From Bemisia tabaci (Eukaryota; Arthropoda; Insecta; Hemiptera; Aleyrodidae), in assembly GCF_918797505.1 (NCBI RefSeq), contig NC_092795.1, forward strand, positions 22,803,131 through 22,867,130: a stretch of 64,000 bases of DNA, written 5' to 3'. Under the pieces are notes generated by a model. It saw nothing but the letters and a program-made list of their open reading frames with translations. It searched no databases and had not been told where the DNA came from. Below, piece by piece: positions 1 through 11,908 of this stretch. The first letter of the stretch is position 1. Each line of letters begins with the position of its first letter. Both the position numbers and the translations under genes were made by a program.

Positions 1-550
1 GATTAGAATACCCAAAATGAAGAAAAAAGATTCGTTGCTCTTAAGATTCTCAATTCGCTCATTGATTACATATTATAAAATACTTAGGTTCTATCTACTT
101 TTCTTATCCTTGACAAAATATTACTAGTCCCAATGAAAATTATTTATTTTTACCGGGATTGAAATCATTTTTACCATATAAGTATAACATCGTACTACGA
201 CCAGAAAAGAAGGTGGGTAATGGGTTCCGCGCAGTGATCATTATAAAAGCAACGATTCTTTCCCGATCATTTGACCGAAAAAAGGTCTGAAAAAATGGGA
301 AGAAAGAAGGAAGGAACGGAGAGGATGAGAGGGGAAGACGATTATATTTGGTAATTATTCATGACGAAATTGACTCAAACTGCCTAATAGGTGCTGTAAA
401 AAGTCAAACATTTTCTAAGGGCGATCTTTCGGTACCCCTTTCCGCCCCCTCGTTCGACGTATCTGGATCCACTAATGCGTGGAGGGCTAAAAACGTAACC
501 AGCTAAATCTGGCAACTATTTCAAGTTGGTAACACGGTTTTTCCTCCCAT
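1..550. other. Non-coding, nothing recognised
   Basis: AT-rich sequence with no convincing open frame, splice-bounded exon or recognisable repeat end. A purine-rich patch near 296-340 is simple-sequence-like. Confidence 0.5.
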
Positions 551-682
551 TAAATGGACGTATTTCTGTCAAACGGAACTATGTGCATTATGACGTGAGC
601 CCTGTAATGCATGTATTCTTATGGGTCTCAGGGCTCATCTCTTAAAGCACATAGTTCTGTTTGATTGAAATACGTCCAAATG
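551..682. repeat. Foldback MITE, family C copy 1
   Basis: The arms are inverted copies: the left end reads AAATGGACGTATTTCTGTCA and continues to CTATGTGC, and the reverse complement of the right end (to 682) gives the same sequence with a few changes. The centre carries GAGCCCTGTAATGC and GGTCTCAGGGCTCAT, which also pair. Related copies lie near 6788 and 14745. This is a short non-autonomous DNA element with no coding capacity. Confidence 0.85.
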
Positions 683-2016
683 TACTAATGTAAAATCACA
701 TTGAAGGAGCATCATGTAAAACGATAGATTTTAGGAGAGGTAGGTGATCGACATAAATGAGGGATTTAAACGGAGGAAAAACTGTACTTCCAACTTCGAG
801 TAGTAAACACTTCAACAGCGATCTGTTCGCCTAGCAACCTAGACTCGTCGAGGCACTCGACCGATCTATAAGTTTACAAACCCGCGGAGCCAATAATAAA
901 TTAATTTTTAAACGAAGAGGGATCGACTAGCCGAGCGTCAATCATTTCTCAACACGGGCTGTGACTGAGCGGTCTTTGTTCTCTCCTAATGAGGTTTGTC
1001 GGGAAACCCTTTGTCAGGAAAGAAAACAGAAGATGAGCTCGGTAAGGGAGAGAGAGGGGGAGAAAGAAAAACCGTGTCCAGAATTAAATGTAGGTATGTT
1101 TATCCTGTTAACCCAACAGCCTAACAGCTAAATATCAAGCTTAAACGAAAATGATTGGTTAGTATTACGCGTTGTTGCCAGCGAGATAACAATCCGGCTT
1201 AGCGTATCTTGCTTTGCAATGCTGCATGCAAACTTTCTGTCATAATTTATTCTATAAATGGAATAATAATCAACGTCCTTTTTTTAAGACTTCCCTAATT
1301 TTTCGTCTCTGTGTGCAGAATATTCTAAGACAATTTTAAGCGTCAGTGTTGATTTGTCCTCCTTTAATAAAATAAAATAGAGGTGGAGAGTCTTAAACCC
1401 CGCACATAAGATACGCGTTCTTGCAGTTTCACCAAAAAATATGTCTGATGAATGGCGTGTCGTTAAAAACCACACACTTACAGCGTGTCAGCGGAAATAT
1501 CGTCTCTGATTGGCTGACGGCTCCCACCTATTTCCACGAATAGCCGCTAGATTATGTTAAGCTTTTTGGGGGAATATGACATAAATTGGATTTCTCCCCA
1601 GAAAACATAAAGGAAAATACAAATTGAGGATTGAGCAAATTTTATCAAGTTACACAGGCAACTCAAAAGAATGTATAACGAAACAAATATATCGAACGCA
1701 CATTTTACGAGTCGTCCTGTTTTATCCAACTGTCAACATATATTCAGTTACGAATTTTCCATTACTGGCTGGTTTTCCTGACTCATGATCCTAGAAAAGG
1801 TATAGTACCTACTCTGGAATACATTTACACAAACTTGAAATAAAAATATCATCGAGAAGAAAACACTAGGAAATGGTTAGCGCTAAAAATGTATCCGTTA
1901 GAAAATCATTAAATGTCCATTCTTGGGAATTTCTTTAAAAAATTGATGGATAATGAGTCTCACTGTTTTCTAAAAGGGTTAAGTAAGGCCGCTCAGCCAA
2001 GAGACGGTCACACGTT
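683..2016. other. Intergenic, with one dispersed repeat M copy
   Basis: No gene seen. Bases 1318-1435 resemble segments at about 24036-24185 and 30978-31117. They share a core reading TCAATTTGTTCTCCTTTAA (TTGATTTGTCCTCCTTTAA here) followed by A/T and a GAGGNGGAGA-like stretch. I treat this as an old dispersed repeat of unknown class. Confidence 0.5.
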
Positions 2017-2155
2017 TGGACTATATTTTGCAATAAAGAACCATAATTTCCGGCTCATTTTCAAAAGAACGTGAGTACAAGTATTTTTCTGCACAAATAT
2101 GTACTTTTATAGATGATCCCGAAATGGTAGTTCCTAATTGCAAAATTTAGTCCAT
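2017..2155. repeat. Foldback MITE, family D copy 1
   Basis: Left arm TTTGGACTATATTTTGCAAT pairs with the right arm ATTGCAAAATTTAGTCCATT. Inside, CCATAATTTCCGGCTC mirrors GATCCCGAAATGGTAG. A second copy lies at 34041-34191. It has no coding capacity. Confidence 0.8.
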
Positions 2156-5100
2156 TCATTCTAGCTTTACTTATGGAAAAAGACCCCAGAGGTTACCTTC
2201 CCCTCGAATTACCGATATTTCCGGGAAAACATTGACGCAACAAAATCGTCCAGGATATTGCCATGCAGCAACAGCACTGCCGCGCTAGGGAGAAAACACC
2301 GTATGAACATTCGAGAGTTGCCAAATTTCCGCCGATAAAATTTATATTTTTGGAGAGGGTTAAGCATATTTGCTTTTGAAATTTTTAGACAACATGGGTA
2401 TGATCAAGAGGACAATTCTCTGACAAATTCAAGGAAAAATATTCAAAAATTTCCTTGTAAATTTATATTTCATCTAATAAAATTTGGCAACGTTTGAAAG
2501 CTCATGCGGTGCTCTTCCTTGGGACTTCAGAGCAGGTTTCTCCGCCGTTTTTTTCCCGGCAACTTCAGCTACGGTACCTCGGTGCACAGCCCACGATCAA
2601 ACCGATCCGAGCGTTTTTATCATTTGCATTTTTTATTCGGGAAACGGTAATTAAACGCGACAAGGTAGGCGGCGGGGGAGGCTCATCGTCCCGTTTGAAG
2701 CGACGCTGTTCCCGGAAAAAGGCGGCCCGGAGAATAACAAACAATTATTCGCGAGCGGCAGGAATTCAATTTGCAGCGGCGGGCTGTTTCGGTCGCATTA
2801 CAGGACGCGGCTTTCGCTCGTGTAATTTACTGAAGGTGTAAATTTTTTTCATATAAAAAAGTAGCTTGCTCGATAAACACGTGGAGTGTTTGGATTGAAT
2901 CACGAGCTCAAAAAAAGCTCATAATCTCGGAAAAAATTAATCAAGAATATATAGTTCGGAGATGAAACGCGTGGGTTCATGTTTCGCCATCTCAGTGAAT
3001 ATTATAGTTGAGGGGCTAGGAGGACCAGGCGCACATGTGAAGTTTTTGAAAAAATTGAGATAAAAAAAAAAAAAAAAAAAAAAGTAGAACTACTTTTGAT
3101 ACATATTCTGTAAAAATTAGCTTCCGAATTTCAATTTTTAAGCATCAAAAAGTCATATTTGAACTTCTTCCCGCCATTAACATCCATGTAATTACGGAGC
3201 TTCAAACGCGTATTTCTCAAAATAGCAAAAACTGCACTTACGCGCCTTGTCCTCCAAGCCCCTCAATTGATAAAAGGATCGCATTTAGCAAAAAGGAACC
3301 AACGCCATTACAGTGATGTAAAAGTGTTGCTTCTTCATAACGATCTAAAAAATCTCTCAGAAAAGTAAATGGTTTTTGCTTCCTACCAAAAATAAAAATT
3401 GTTAATTTTAAAGGTAAATAGTTGTGTAGATTTTGAGACTGCACGTATATTGAGTATTTTTAAAAAGAAAGAAGAAATTCAACGATCTTGAAAACACTGT
3501 AATCGCGCTGGTTCCTATTTGCTGATTGCGATCCAAGTATTCTGATCACTGAAACTGCCTCTATTTCTTTCATTTTTAATTGACTTTCATTTTTTTACAC
3601 AAAAAAAACGAATATTAAACCTAAGGTTAATCAGTAATCATTCTAATTTTTGGGAAAAGGGATAAAAGGAAGCGCCGTTTATTTTTAGGGACAGTATATA
3701 CCTACGTAACAGGTGCGTTACATGAGGAGGGGGTAAAAAACTCCGATACTTAGCAGTACGTATTTTATGAACGGCTCCTTATTCCGGCCACAAGATCTGG
3801 AGCAATTTTTCACTGTCCCAATTAAAGCACGAATAAAATGCGGACGTAAATCCTCTTGCGACTTCAAATTTTAACCTCATTAACTGAGAGCCTGATCGCG
3901 CAGCTTCAGGAGTCCCACTTTTTTCAACTTATGAAATCAACCCCCTTCCCCTACCTGTCGAAGAGCGTTACGCGTTAACGTTACTAATGAGCTGACGTAA
4001 CGTAAAATTCTTGGCGGCCTCCGACTTTCAGCGTCCCTTCTCTCCGCTCTTGCGGAAGTAAAAGGGACCTTTGCCCTCTAAAATGGAAAAAGTTTCGCAG
4101 ACTTGTAAAGAGTCCTTTTTAATATTCGGCCCTGGGCTTGCTGAGTTGTGTTGCCGTTTAGCCGAAAAATTATTGGACTTCTTTGAAAAAGGCATTGTGT
4201 TGGACGTATTTAAACCAAAAGAACTTATCTGCATTGGAGCCAGGAGTCTGAGACACGCAAGAATACATGTATGACAGGGTCCATTCAGCAATTAAGATAG
4301 CTCTTTTTGATTTGAATACGTCGAATACAGCCGACTATATCTGCGAAATGGCAACATTTTTTGGATCATTTAAAAATCAGGAACACGTGCACTTAACTTT
4401 TGCACCTTCCCCTTTTCTTTCCATCGACGTTGTCCGTTGTGAAAGATTTATTTCCATTCCTTAATATTTTGAACTGAAACTTTTGTAAATTTTTCTCAAG
4501 TATACGTCGCTACTGTGTTGAGCCTTCAGAGAAAATGAGGAATGTACATGTACAACGTCTGAGGCGAAGTTAACTTTTATAATTTTGCTTCAAGACTCGG
4601 CTTTACGGAGCGACGGAGGTTAAATTTCAAGATGTTAAGAATCGATGCAAATTTTGGTCGACTTCAGGTGTGATATCTCAAGCCTTCTTATTTGACTCAT
4701 AGTCCTGAAATTGTTTTTGACATGCGTGTGCAACTACATATTCGCATGCTTGCATGTTTTGGTAAAAAATAAACCAAAGGAGATCATTGTTTGATGTTTG
4801 GTTTAAAAGACAATATTTGGCAGGAACCAACGGAACCCACACAACATGGTAATAAAGCGAGGGAAAGGAGGTGCGTTGATGACGGCGCAGAGATACAACT
4901 ATTCGTGCTTGATGGATGTCCGTGTTGCATCTGTGAGATTGGAGGCGCGATGGCGTGAGGCGTGAACTCGTAATGCTACGCTCTTAAAGAGATGTCGCTC
5001 GGATTTGAGGGAAAAGTTGAAAAACTATGCCGAATTACGTCTTTCCTAACTTCTACTGTGCTCTTCTTGGTACTCGATTTTTTTCGTTTTTTCAATTTGA

Positions 5101-5980
5101 TGTCCGATTCTTTTCATACGATGTACTTGTAAACCTATATCTAAAGCTCGTGTGAACCGGCCCTCCACAACCCGCGGAGCAAGTGTTTTCTGCATGCATC
5201 CGATCAATTTGACCCGGCTTGGGCATTTGGGCATCCAAGGGATAATTAGGAGAATTTAAAGTGACTATTTCTTATCCATGTTTTTATAATCGAATAAAAC
5301 GATTTCACAGGAGAAAACCTACTCTCAGAGCCACTCCCGTCTTGACCTCTTTCAGGATCGCAATTGAATTCACGAAAATGAAAGAACTCAACTGGATCTT
5401 TTCAATGAATACTGTTTTCAACTACGCAGGGGTGCAGTTTCGATCGCGGGAAAGTGCCTTCAATTATCCAGTTATGCTAATTGCTCGACAGGGAGATGCG
5501 AATAGTCATATTGTTACTCGATATATACGCACCGTTTGACTCTAGCTTCAAAAAAACAGCGATGTCAACGCAACGTTGGCTCTCTTCTGAGAAATCCACA
5601 AGCAAAAGCGAATCAACCGTGATTATAATTCAAAATTTGGGGTTAAATACATTTTTCTCGAAGAAAATGCTCCTGATGCATCAACGAGAATGAATCTCAT
5701 TCGGACCAACAGCTTACTCAATTTACATCAACGTTGAAACTCCCAAACCACGTATTTCGTTCCCGGGCGCTTGGATGTTTACGCTCTCGTTTTATTATCT
5801 GAGAGGAGAACAAATCAACATTATTCCTTGAAGTTTTTTCAGACGTTACTTCGCCCAAAGACAAAAAGTCTCGAAATTTTAGAAAATTGACGTTGAGCAC
5901 TTTTCCATTAAACTCATAAAGTAAGACAGGAAGTCTACAACGTTCAAACCGAAATACCAACGTGGCTGGAGAGTTTCATC
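2156..5980. other. Intergenic; GC-rich block near 2500-2830
   Basis: No gene supported. The stretch at about 2500-2830 is clearly more GC-rich than its flanks and stays open for 115 codons, but its composition (glycine and arginine runs) and lack of splice context argue against coding. It could be a conserved regulatory block. Bases 2283-2332 share sequence with 62491-62541 (motif CCGTATGAACNTTCGA followed by GTTGCCAAATTT). A poly(A) run sits at 3062-3083. Short open frames at 4028-4291 on both strands are not convincing. Confidence 0.4.
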
Positions 5981-6147
5981 CAGTGGCGAGGCATGAAAGA
6001 TCGATCATCGATATTTTCCCGTTTGAAGCTATAGTATAGAATCGACTAGTAAAGTGTTAACTGCGAACATCCTGTCCATCGATCCTTTTCCATAGGTTCA
6101 AATGGCAGATATCAACCGATTTATCGCAAAGCATACGCCACGTCACA
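5981..6147. repeat. Foldback MITE, family B copy 1 (degenerate)
   Basis: Begins CAGTGGCGAGGCATGA and ends ACGCCACGTCAC, with internal ATCGA-rich arms and the TGTTAACTGCGAACATCCTG centre shared with copies at 11374, 28440 and 42714. It is the most diverged of the four. Confidence 0.7.
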
Positions 6148-6787
6148 CACTCAACCGAGTCAATAGGAGAAGTCGGAGAAAATCTGGAAACTTTGAAAGC
6201 TTATATTTCCAACAATATAAAACATAAATGTTCAAAAGTCGTTTATGGGTTTTTCGTGAAATTTCTTATCAGAGACACCCATTGAAATAGAATTTGTGAC
6301 GAATTAAACATAACAATTTGAGATTTTAGCCTTAAGATTCATGTCCAACCCCTTCTATTAGCTCGTTCTACTTTGCGCTACTGGTTTCGCCGCAGATTTA
6401 TCATCAAAATTGAAGTGACTCACCTCCATAATCGTGTCGATTCGGGGATTATCGTTCAACGCGGTGATGTGTTTGACTCTGTGCAGTGTAGGTTGCTGCC
6501 GTGATTATTCCCAGCGCAGGAACGCTCATCTCTAGTGCCGAATCTCTGCGGACCATGTTGAGGGATGCCTGAGAGTAGTTATGCAAGGATTCCAAGGCTG
6601 AACTCGCACGCCACCCCTCGGGGACTCTCAGAGGACGCTGAAACCCTTCGTGTTCAAACCTTCGACAGAAGAAAATTAAAAATATGTTTAATATTTCGAC
6701 TGATTTCGACATAGTTCTGATTTCTGGCTGAATGATGCCACATCTCAACCAGTTAGAAGTATTCTAAGTCACTTAACTGATTAATTG
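6148..6787. other. Non-coding, nothing recognised
   Basis: No supported gene. A 99-codon open frame on the minus strand (6449-6748) has no recognisable domain or splice context. Confidence 0.4.
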
Positions 6788-6889
6788 GATGCATTTGAAC
6801 CAAAATGTACTATGTGCATCGTGACATGAGCCTTATCATGCATGCATTTTTATGGGTCTCAGGGCTCATGTTAGATTGGACGCAGTTCC
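6788..6889. repeat. Foldback MITE, family C copy 2 (degenerate)
   Basis: Carries TACTATGTGCATCGTGACAT and TTTTATGGGTCTCAGGGCTC in the same order as the copies at 551 and 14745, but the right outer arm is largely lost. Confidence 0.65.
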
Positions 6890-8806
6890 TTTATATTTAA
6901 ATAATTTTAGTGAAGGAGTAGAACGTCGTCTTGCGTCTCGACGCCAACGCATTGAAAAAAAAAAATGGAAAAAATCCCTTCCTACTCTCTAAAATAAATT
7001 TATGGGGTTTGGCAAAAAGAAGAGAAAAGTTCATATTTCTTCCGTCAAAAACGAGTTTTTCTCGAATTTATCGGATAGCAATTAATCGAAAGAAAACAGG
7101 GCTAATTATGAATTAAAAATATGCGAGAAATGCATCTCGCCACATGATTTCGAATATTGCAGAATATATATGAAACTATTCGATCCTATCGTCCATCTGT
7201 AGTGCGCCTTCAATTTTTCCATACATACAAAAAACTTACCGGAGAGTACGAATAGTCACCTATATGAATAATAGATATTAAGTTAGATCCATGCTCTGGT
7301 TGAGCTATCTAAATGATGTCTGAACCTGCTTAGAAATATCGTCCTCCCGAAGTTCGCATTCGACTCCCACGGATAGGCAAAAAACCAACTGGGGCGTGTG
7401 TTTAAGTATCGGTCTGAACAGCGCAAAACCTCGCATTATGATTTCATCAAGCAGATGAACGATGATGTGAAAACACTTCACACCATATCAGCAGTCGATT
7501 TCTCCTCCGGCGTATATTTGATCTTTTTGAAGATCGAGTAGCATAACTGAATGCATTTAAAGTCAATAATGTTCATAGCTCAAATTCATATTATTGCGTT
7601 GAAAATTCCTGAAATTTGTTGGTATTTCCTATATGCTATATGCGGTAAATTGTGTTAAGTCTGCATGATTAGGAACTTATAGTAGGTCGTTAGTTATGTG
7701 CAGTAGTGAAACGGAAAACGAGTAGCAAACGGCCGCTTACTACCGGTGGTATCAGAAACGGGTAGAAAAAGATGGTTCACTAATTGGTAATTAAAAAATT
7801 GCAAGTGATTCCAACATTTATTTTTTTCTGGCTTGCACTTTTATAAATACTGAATATTAAAACGTTTTCCATTTATTTATTAGTTTTCATTATATTCTAT
7901 GCATACGGATTATAATATTTTATTTGATGGCAACATGGCTTCTTCCATTGCACATACCCTATTAAATCAAAGTGCATTGTAAATGACAAATGGACCGTGC
8001 TAAAAAGAAAATGACCAAGCCAAATTAGCTATTGCCTAATTTAATTGGTCAATTTAATTTGTTACATGAAAAAGGTTGTGCGGATTTGTATGCTTTCAGT
8101 GAATTTTCTGCATAGTGCGAAGCAAATTCCTTAAAATTTTCAAAGAATTTCGCACAGACATTCTCTTGTAAAAAACTAATTGCCCGGTTTCTTTCTGTTA
8201 AACGCGGTCCAAATAGTGAAAACAAATAAGAGATACTCGATTTTAACATTGGCACCATTGCATACTGTCTGGACCAATCACTTGCCAATCCTCGTTTTTT
8301 ATAAGTCGAATTTTTGTTATTGATTTTTTACAACGTTTCCCCCCAAATGCTCAAAATAAAGGTTTTAAAATAAAATAACATGGGTGAATATCTGTTTTCC
8401 CCTATTTACCGCGCTCTCTTAACAGGGCAGCCTTGTAGGAAAACGCGTCACGTAGTACTCGGAAACTCCCTTACATCTCTTTTCTGCATTTACGAAGGCA
8501 TTTTTTCCTATCGCAGGGGAATAAAAATAGCCTTATTTCCCTGCCGCAAGGAGGAATAAAAGCTCCCGGGGCGTGCAATTGGCTGGGGCGGTGCCTGCGA
8601 ATTTCCGCACGCAAAAAGCCGGGAAATAGGTCAAGAATGACGCGGCGGACACCTGTTGCACTGGCCGCGAATCCAGTTTCATCTTCGCTTCCCGCAAGAT
8701 CCGCCGTTGCCAGGTTTTCGTAAAAATAGTGCTTAACTGTACACGGGAGAGAGGACCACAGTGCACTATCACGGACGCAAATTTTTCAGCACAGGGATTT
8801 TTTGAT
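6890..8806. other. Intergenic, no gene seen
   Basis: AT-rich, short open frames only. Bases 7196-7260 (GCGCCTTCAATTTT followed by GAGTACGAATAGTC) resemble 30810-30865, which suggests another dispersed repeat. Bases 8530-8770 are locally GC-rich without a supported exon. Confidence 0.4.
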
Positions 8807-9339
8807 CATGTAGCATCGCGTCCAAGATACTGACCTCCAATGCTCACCCTTGATATGCTCGCCTGCTCCTCTCGCCCAAGATCTTGGACTCCATGCTCAT
8901 CGCAAAATTTTCACTTCTGCGCTTGAGCATAGAGTCCAATATCAAGGAGACCTTCCTCAGTTTTGATGTCCATAGAATATCGCATACTTTTCTTAGCTAA
9001 TCTAACCTACCCTAACCTGACCTGACCTAACCTGACCTACCCTAACCTGACCTAACCTAACCTGACCTAGCCCAATAACCAGGTACACAATTTTCTACGC
9101 GAACACAGTTTTTTCGTCTTTATTTCGCAAACATTGCTTGATAAATTTTTGGACCATACGCTCACCTTACGTCAGCGAATATCTGCATCCCACGATTTTG
9201 GACGCTATGCTCACTTTGATTTTTCGAAAAAATTATTCCTCATCAAAGTGAGTATGGATTCCAAGTTCTTGGACGTGATGAGCAGCAGAGCATTAAATAG
9301 GTGAGCATGGAGTCCAATATCATGGACGCAATGCTACAT
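8807..9339. repeat. Foldback element enclosing a telomere-like array
   Basis: The left end TGTAGCATCGCGTCCAAGAT mirrors the right end ATCATGGACGCAATGCTACA. Inside, the module GAGCATGGAGTCCAATATCA and its reverse complement recur at about 8865-8965 and 9180-9320. The centre is a CCTAA-type array. It has no coding capacity. Confidence 0.75.
8997..9072. repeat. Degenerate CCTAA / CCTGA array
   Basis: About 14 consecutive five-base units alternate between CTAAC, CTGAC and CTACC (for example TAACCTGACCTAACCTGACC). This is the strand complement of TTAGG-type insect telomere repeats with TCAGG variants. It is interstitial and lies in the middle of a foldback element. Confidence 0.85.
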
Positions 9340-10101
9340 TACCGATTTTTTTCTAGCTTCGGTTAAAAAAATAGATTTTAAGCCATTTCAATGAACTTTT
9401 TTTCACAGTGTCCCGTATAATATAAATTACGTAAGGTTTATCTAAAATTTCAAACCCATTCATGGTAATGGTAGCTTAAAATTTTAAATTTAAAAAACGA
9501 AGTTTTCCGAAAAAGCTCCTGGAAACATTAATCCGCAGTGTTAGGGACTTAAAATTGATATGTTAATATGATAATTAACACCCTCTAGCTATCAGTTGAA
9601 AAATGAACTAAACGCAAGTCACCCGTTGAAATACTTGAAATTTTTTTCTATCGAAGTGCTCAAATTACAATTTTCCCACTCAACTTGGAAAAAACTGCTG
9701 AAATGAAAAATTCTCTTTTGCGAACTATGCGTACTGCCGAAAACGGGCTTACTAAGAGACTAAATCTTAAAATCTAGTTTCTAAACTCTGAACCTTGCTT
9801 AGCCGCCCTTCTCTGTCTCAATTTCAAATTAAGTTACACGTGCAATCTGTAAAAAATTAAGGTTGATTCCGTTTTGCATGAGGCGTATAAAAATTCAACA
9901 ATTTTTGATGAGTCCTATTCCTTCTTTCCAGTCAAGAATGTAGAACTTACAATTAGAGGGACTTGAAATAAAAATCTGATCGTGAGATAGTAGAAAAATA
10001 TATAAATTCAATATCACGATGATTCAACGTTACGTTCTGCTTCACATATGTACATTGTAGAAATAGTGGCTTCTCGTTGCGTAGTTGTCCATTGAACCTA
10101 C
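9340..10101. other. Non-coding 3' flank of the minus-strand secreted-protein gene
   Basis: AT-rich. It should hold the 3' UTR and terminator of the gene ending at 10102. I could not see a canonical AATAAA on the minus strand in the first 150 bases past the stop. Confidence 0.4.
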
Positions 10102-11908
10102 CTAAACTCTTTCCCGTTGCTTCCCCTCCGTTATTTTGCAAGAATCTCCAACGGAAGAGATAGTTTTATAGTTGGCCCAATCGGGACTGCCTGAGTAATC
10201 ATCATACGCGGTTCCAAAATCGGTTGCCAAAAAAGTTATAATCCCCGGTCCCGAACAGTTCTTGTTCTCGTAGACTGTGCAACACTTCGAGTTCATGATG
10301 AAAGACTGCGATTTGCCCGCCAGATCTTGATTTAGTGCTTTGCAGCCACTCACCGGCACAACGCAAGATTTTCCTTTGAAGTGCTTCTCAGAGAAAAACC
10401 CGAGGGAATTCTGCGGGATCTGTGAGATAGGAAATGTCAGAATGAGTTTTCAATTAATTCATTTGAGGAAACGTCAAATCTGCAACGTGTGGCACATATT
10501 TCCATGACACACGTATAACGATTTGGGGGTTCAGTAGAAACTAGAGGGGATGCTAACATAAGGAAGGAGACTTTAGTGTGTAGTAGCAGTGTTGCTTAAT
10601 TGAAATATAACAATCTCTCTGGTTGATGAAAACCCGTAATTTTATACCAATGATACATCAAATATAGCTTAAGCGAAGATCTGAAGAATACATTCCAGAT
10701 TGATTGAAAGATTTGTTTTCTTTTTTGGGTTTTTTTTAATGAACCAAAAATTGTGCTATCAATAATTAAATTTGAGTTCAATCTCACGAAGCATCCTCTA
10801 CATCTAGCTTTCCCCGATTTTTTAATTTGTTAACTGATCGCCTAGAAAAATTGGGAAAAACCTACTTTTGACGGTCTATTTTATAAAACAAACCACCCTG
10901 CCGGTTAACATGTCGTTAACAAGTGACATTTTGGCAACCGCGTCTGAATCAATCGGATGTCGCCCTGATGTAACTATGATTTCAGACAAAGACTGACAAA
11001 TATTTCTTAGTCATTATTTTTTATGACATAAATTTCGTTTAGTTGGCCAGGCTGGTGTCCTTTAATGCAGGTTCAAATCGAAGCAACCGACTGCACGGCA
11101 TATGCACTCAGAACGCCAGAAATTTTTTGCGAGAGGAGTAAGTTATAAAAAACTCCTGGTGATAAAGAGAGAAATCAAACACCTAAAAATTACAGAAAAT
11201 TATATTTCTTGGAAAAAAATATCGGTAGGCCTAGGTCCTGCGCACCACTTTTTTGGCTACTCTCGATAAAATTCCTCGAAATAATTCCTCGTAATTATTA
11301 CTACTGATGATGATTTCCGGCCTTTTTAAAAAAATAAACGAATAAGATGACAACTTTATGGGGCTATATTGAGCAGTGGCGTGGCGTGAATTGCGATATG
11401 TAGATTATTATGCCATTTAAACCCGTGGTGAAGAATCGATTATTAAGGTGTTCGCTGCGAACACCCTGTTTATCGATAATTTTCCATAGTTTTAAATGGC
11501 CGATCAATCGATACATCGCAAAGCACGCCACGCTACTGATATTAAGAGGAGATTGGACAAATACGTTACTCCGTTTGATATGTCACAATCGCCTATGCCT
11601 TTAGCTGTCTGAAAGATGCTGCCAGTCAGATCGGACAATCCTGTGCCATCTTTATCGGTGTATGCCGCCTTGTAAACTGGAGGCCCACCTTTGCAGTCCG
11701 GAGTGCTGAAGAACCTCATACAAGCGCCTTTTGATGGCTTAATAGAGGTTACCTTGCCTGCCACATTTGGGCAAATAGCTTTACAGCCCTGGAGGGATAT
11801 GTCACACTTTGGGTCCTTAAAATCCTTATTGGCGTACATCACGACATTGGCAGCATTTAAGCAGGCTGTTAAATAGAGGATATGAATTGTCAGGAAGGTG
11901 AAGATCAT
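10102..11908 (-). CDS. Secreted two-domain cysteine-rich protein (crystallin-like motifs), two exons
   Basis: Exon 1 is 11908 down to 11570 (113 codons). Exon 2 is 10419 down to 10102 (105 codons plus TAG). The intron begins GTAACG and ends CTATCTCACAG, phase 0. The protein would be about 218 residues. Residues 1-19 (MIFTFLTIHILYLTACLNA) look like a cleaved signal peptide. Domain 1 has six cysteines (spacing CDISLQGC then ICPN, then GACMRFF, TPDCKG, GDC). Domain 2, in exon 2, repeats the layout: HFKGKSC, SGC, KCC, KNCSG, DSC. The aromatic-x4-F-x-G pieces (FFSEKHFKG) recall beta/gamma-crystallin Greek keys. That relationship is inferred from motif shape only. The gene is a paralogue of 49460-51406, with matching intron position and phase. 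Domain 2 has lost one cysteine (CKALN where the paralogue has CKPMC) and gained an adjacent one. The function is unknown; an extracellular binding or effector role is possible. A foldback element sits in the intron 31 bases from the donor. Confidence 0.8.
11374..11538. repeat. Foldback MITE, family B copy 2 (intronic)
   Basis: Left end CAGTGGCGTGGCGTGAATTG mirrors right end CACGCCACGCTACTG. The internal GGTGTTCGCTGCGAACACC is a near-perfect palindrome. It lies inside the intron of the minus-strand secreted-protein gene, close to its donor. Confidence 0.9.

Noticed and set aside
2494..2841. 115-codon plus-strand open frame in a GC-rich block
   Set aside because: The start is not an ATG and the translation is low-complexity (Gly and basic runs) without domain. 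GC-rich composition alone explains the open length.
11041..11110. GGTTCAAATCG at ~11070, similar to a tRNA/SINE B box
   Set aside because: No convincing A box at the right spacing and no cloverleaf could be drawn, so I did not call a tRNA or SINE.
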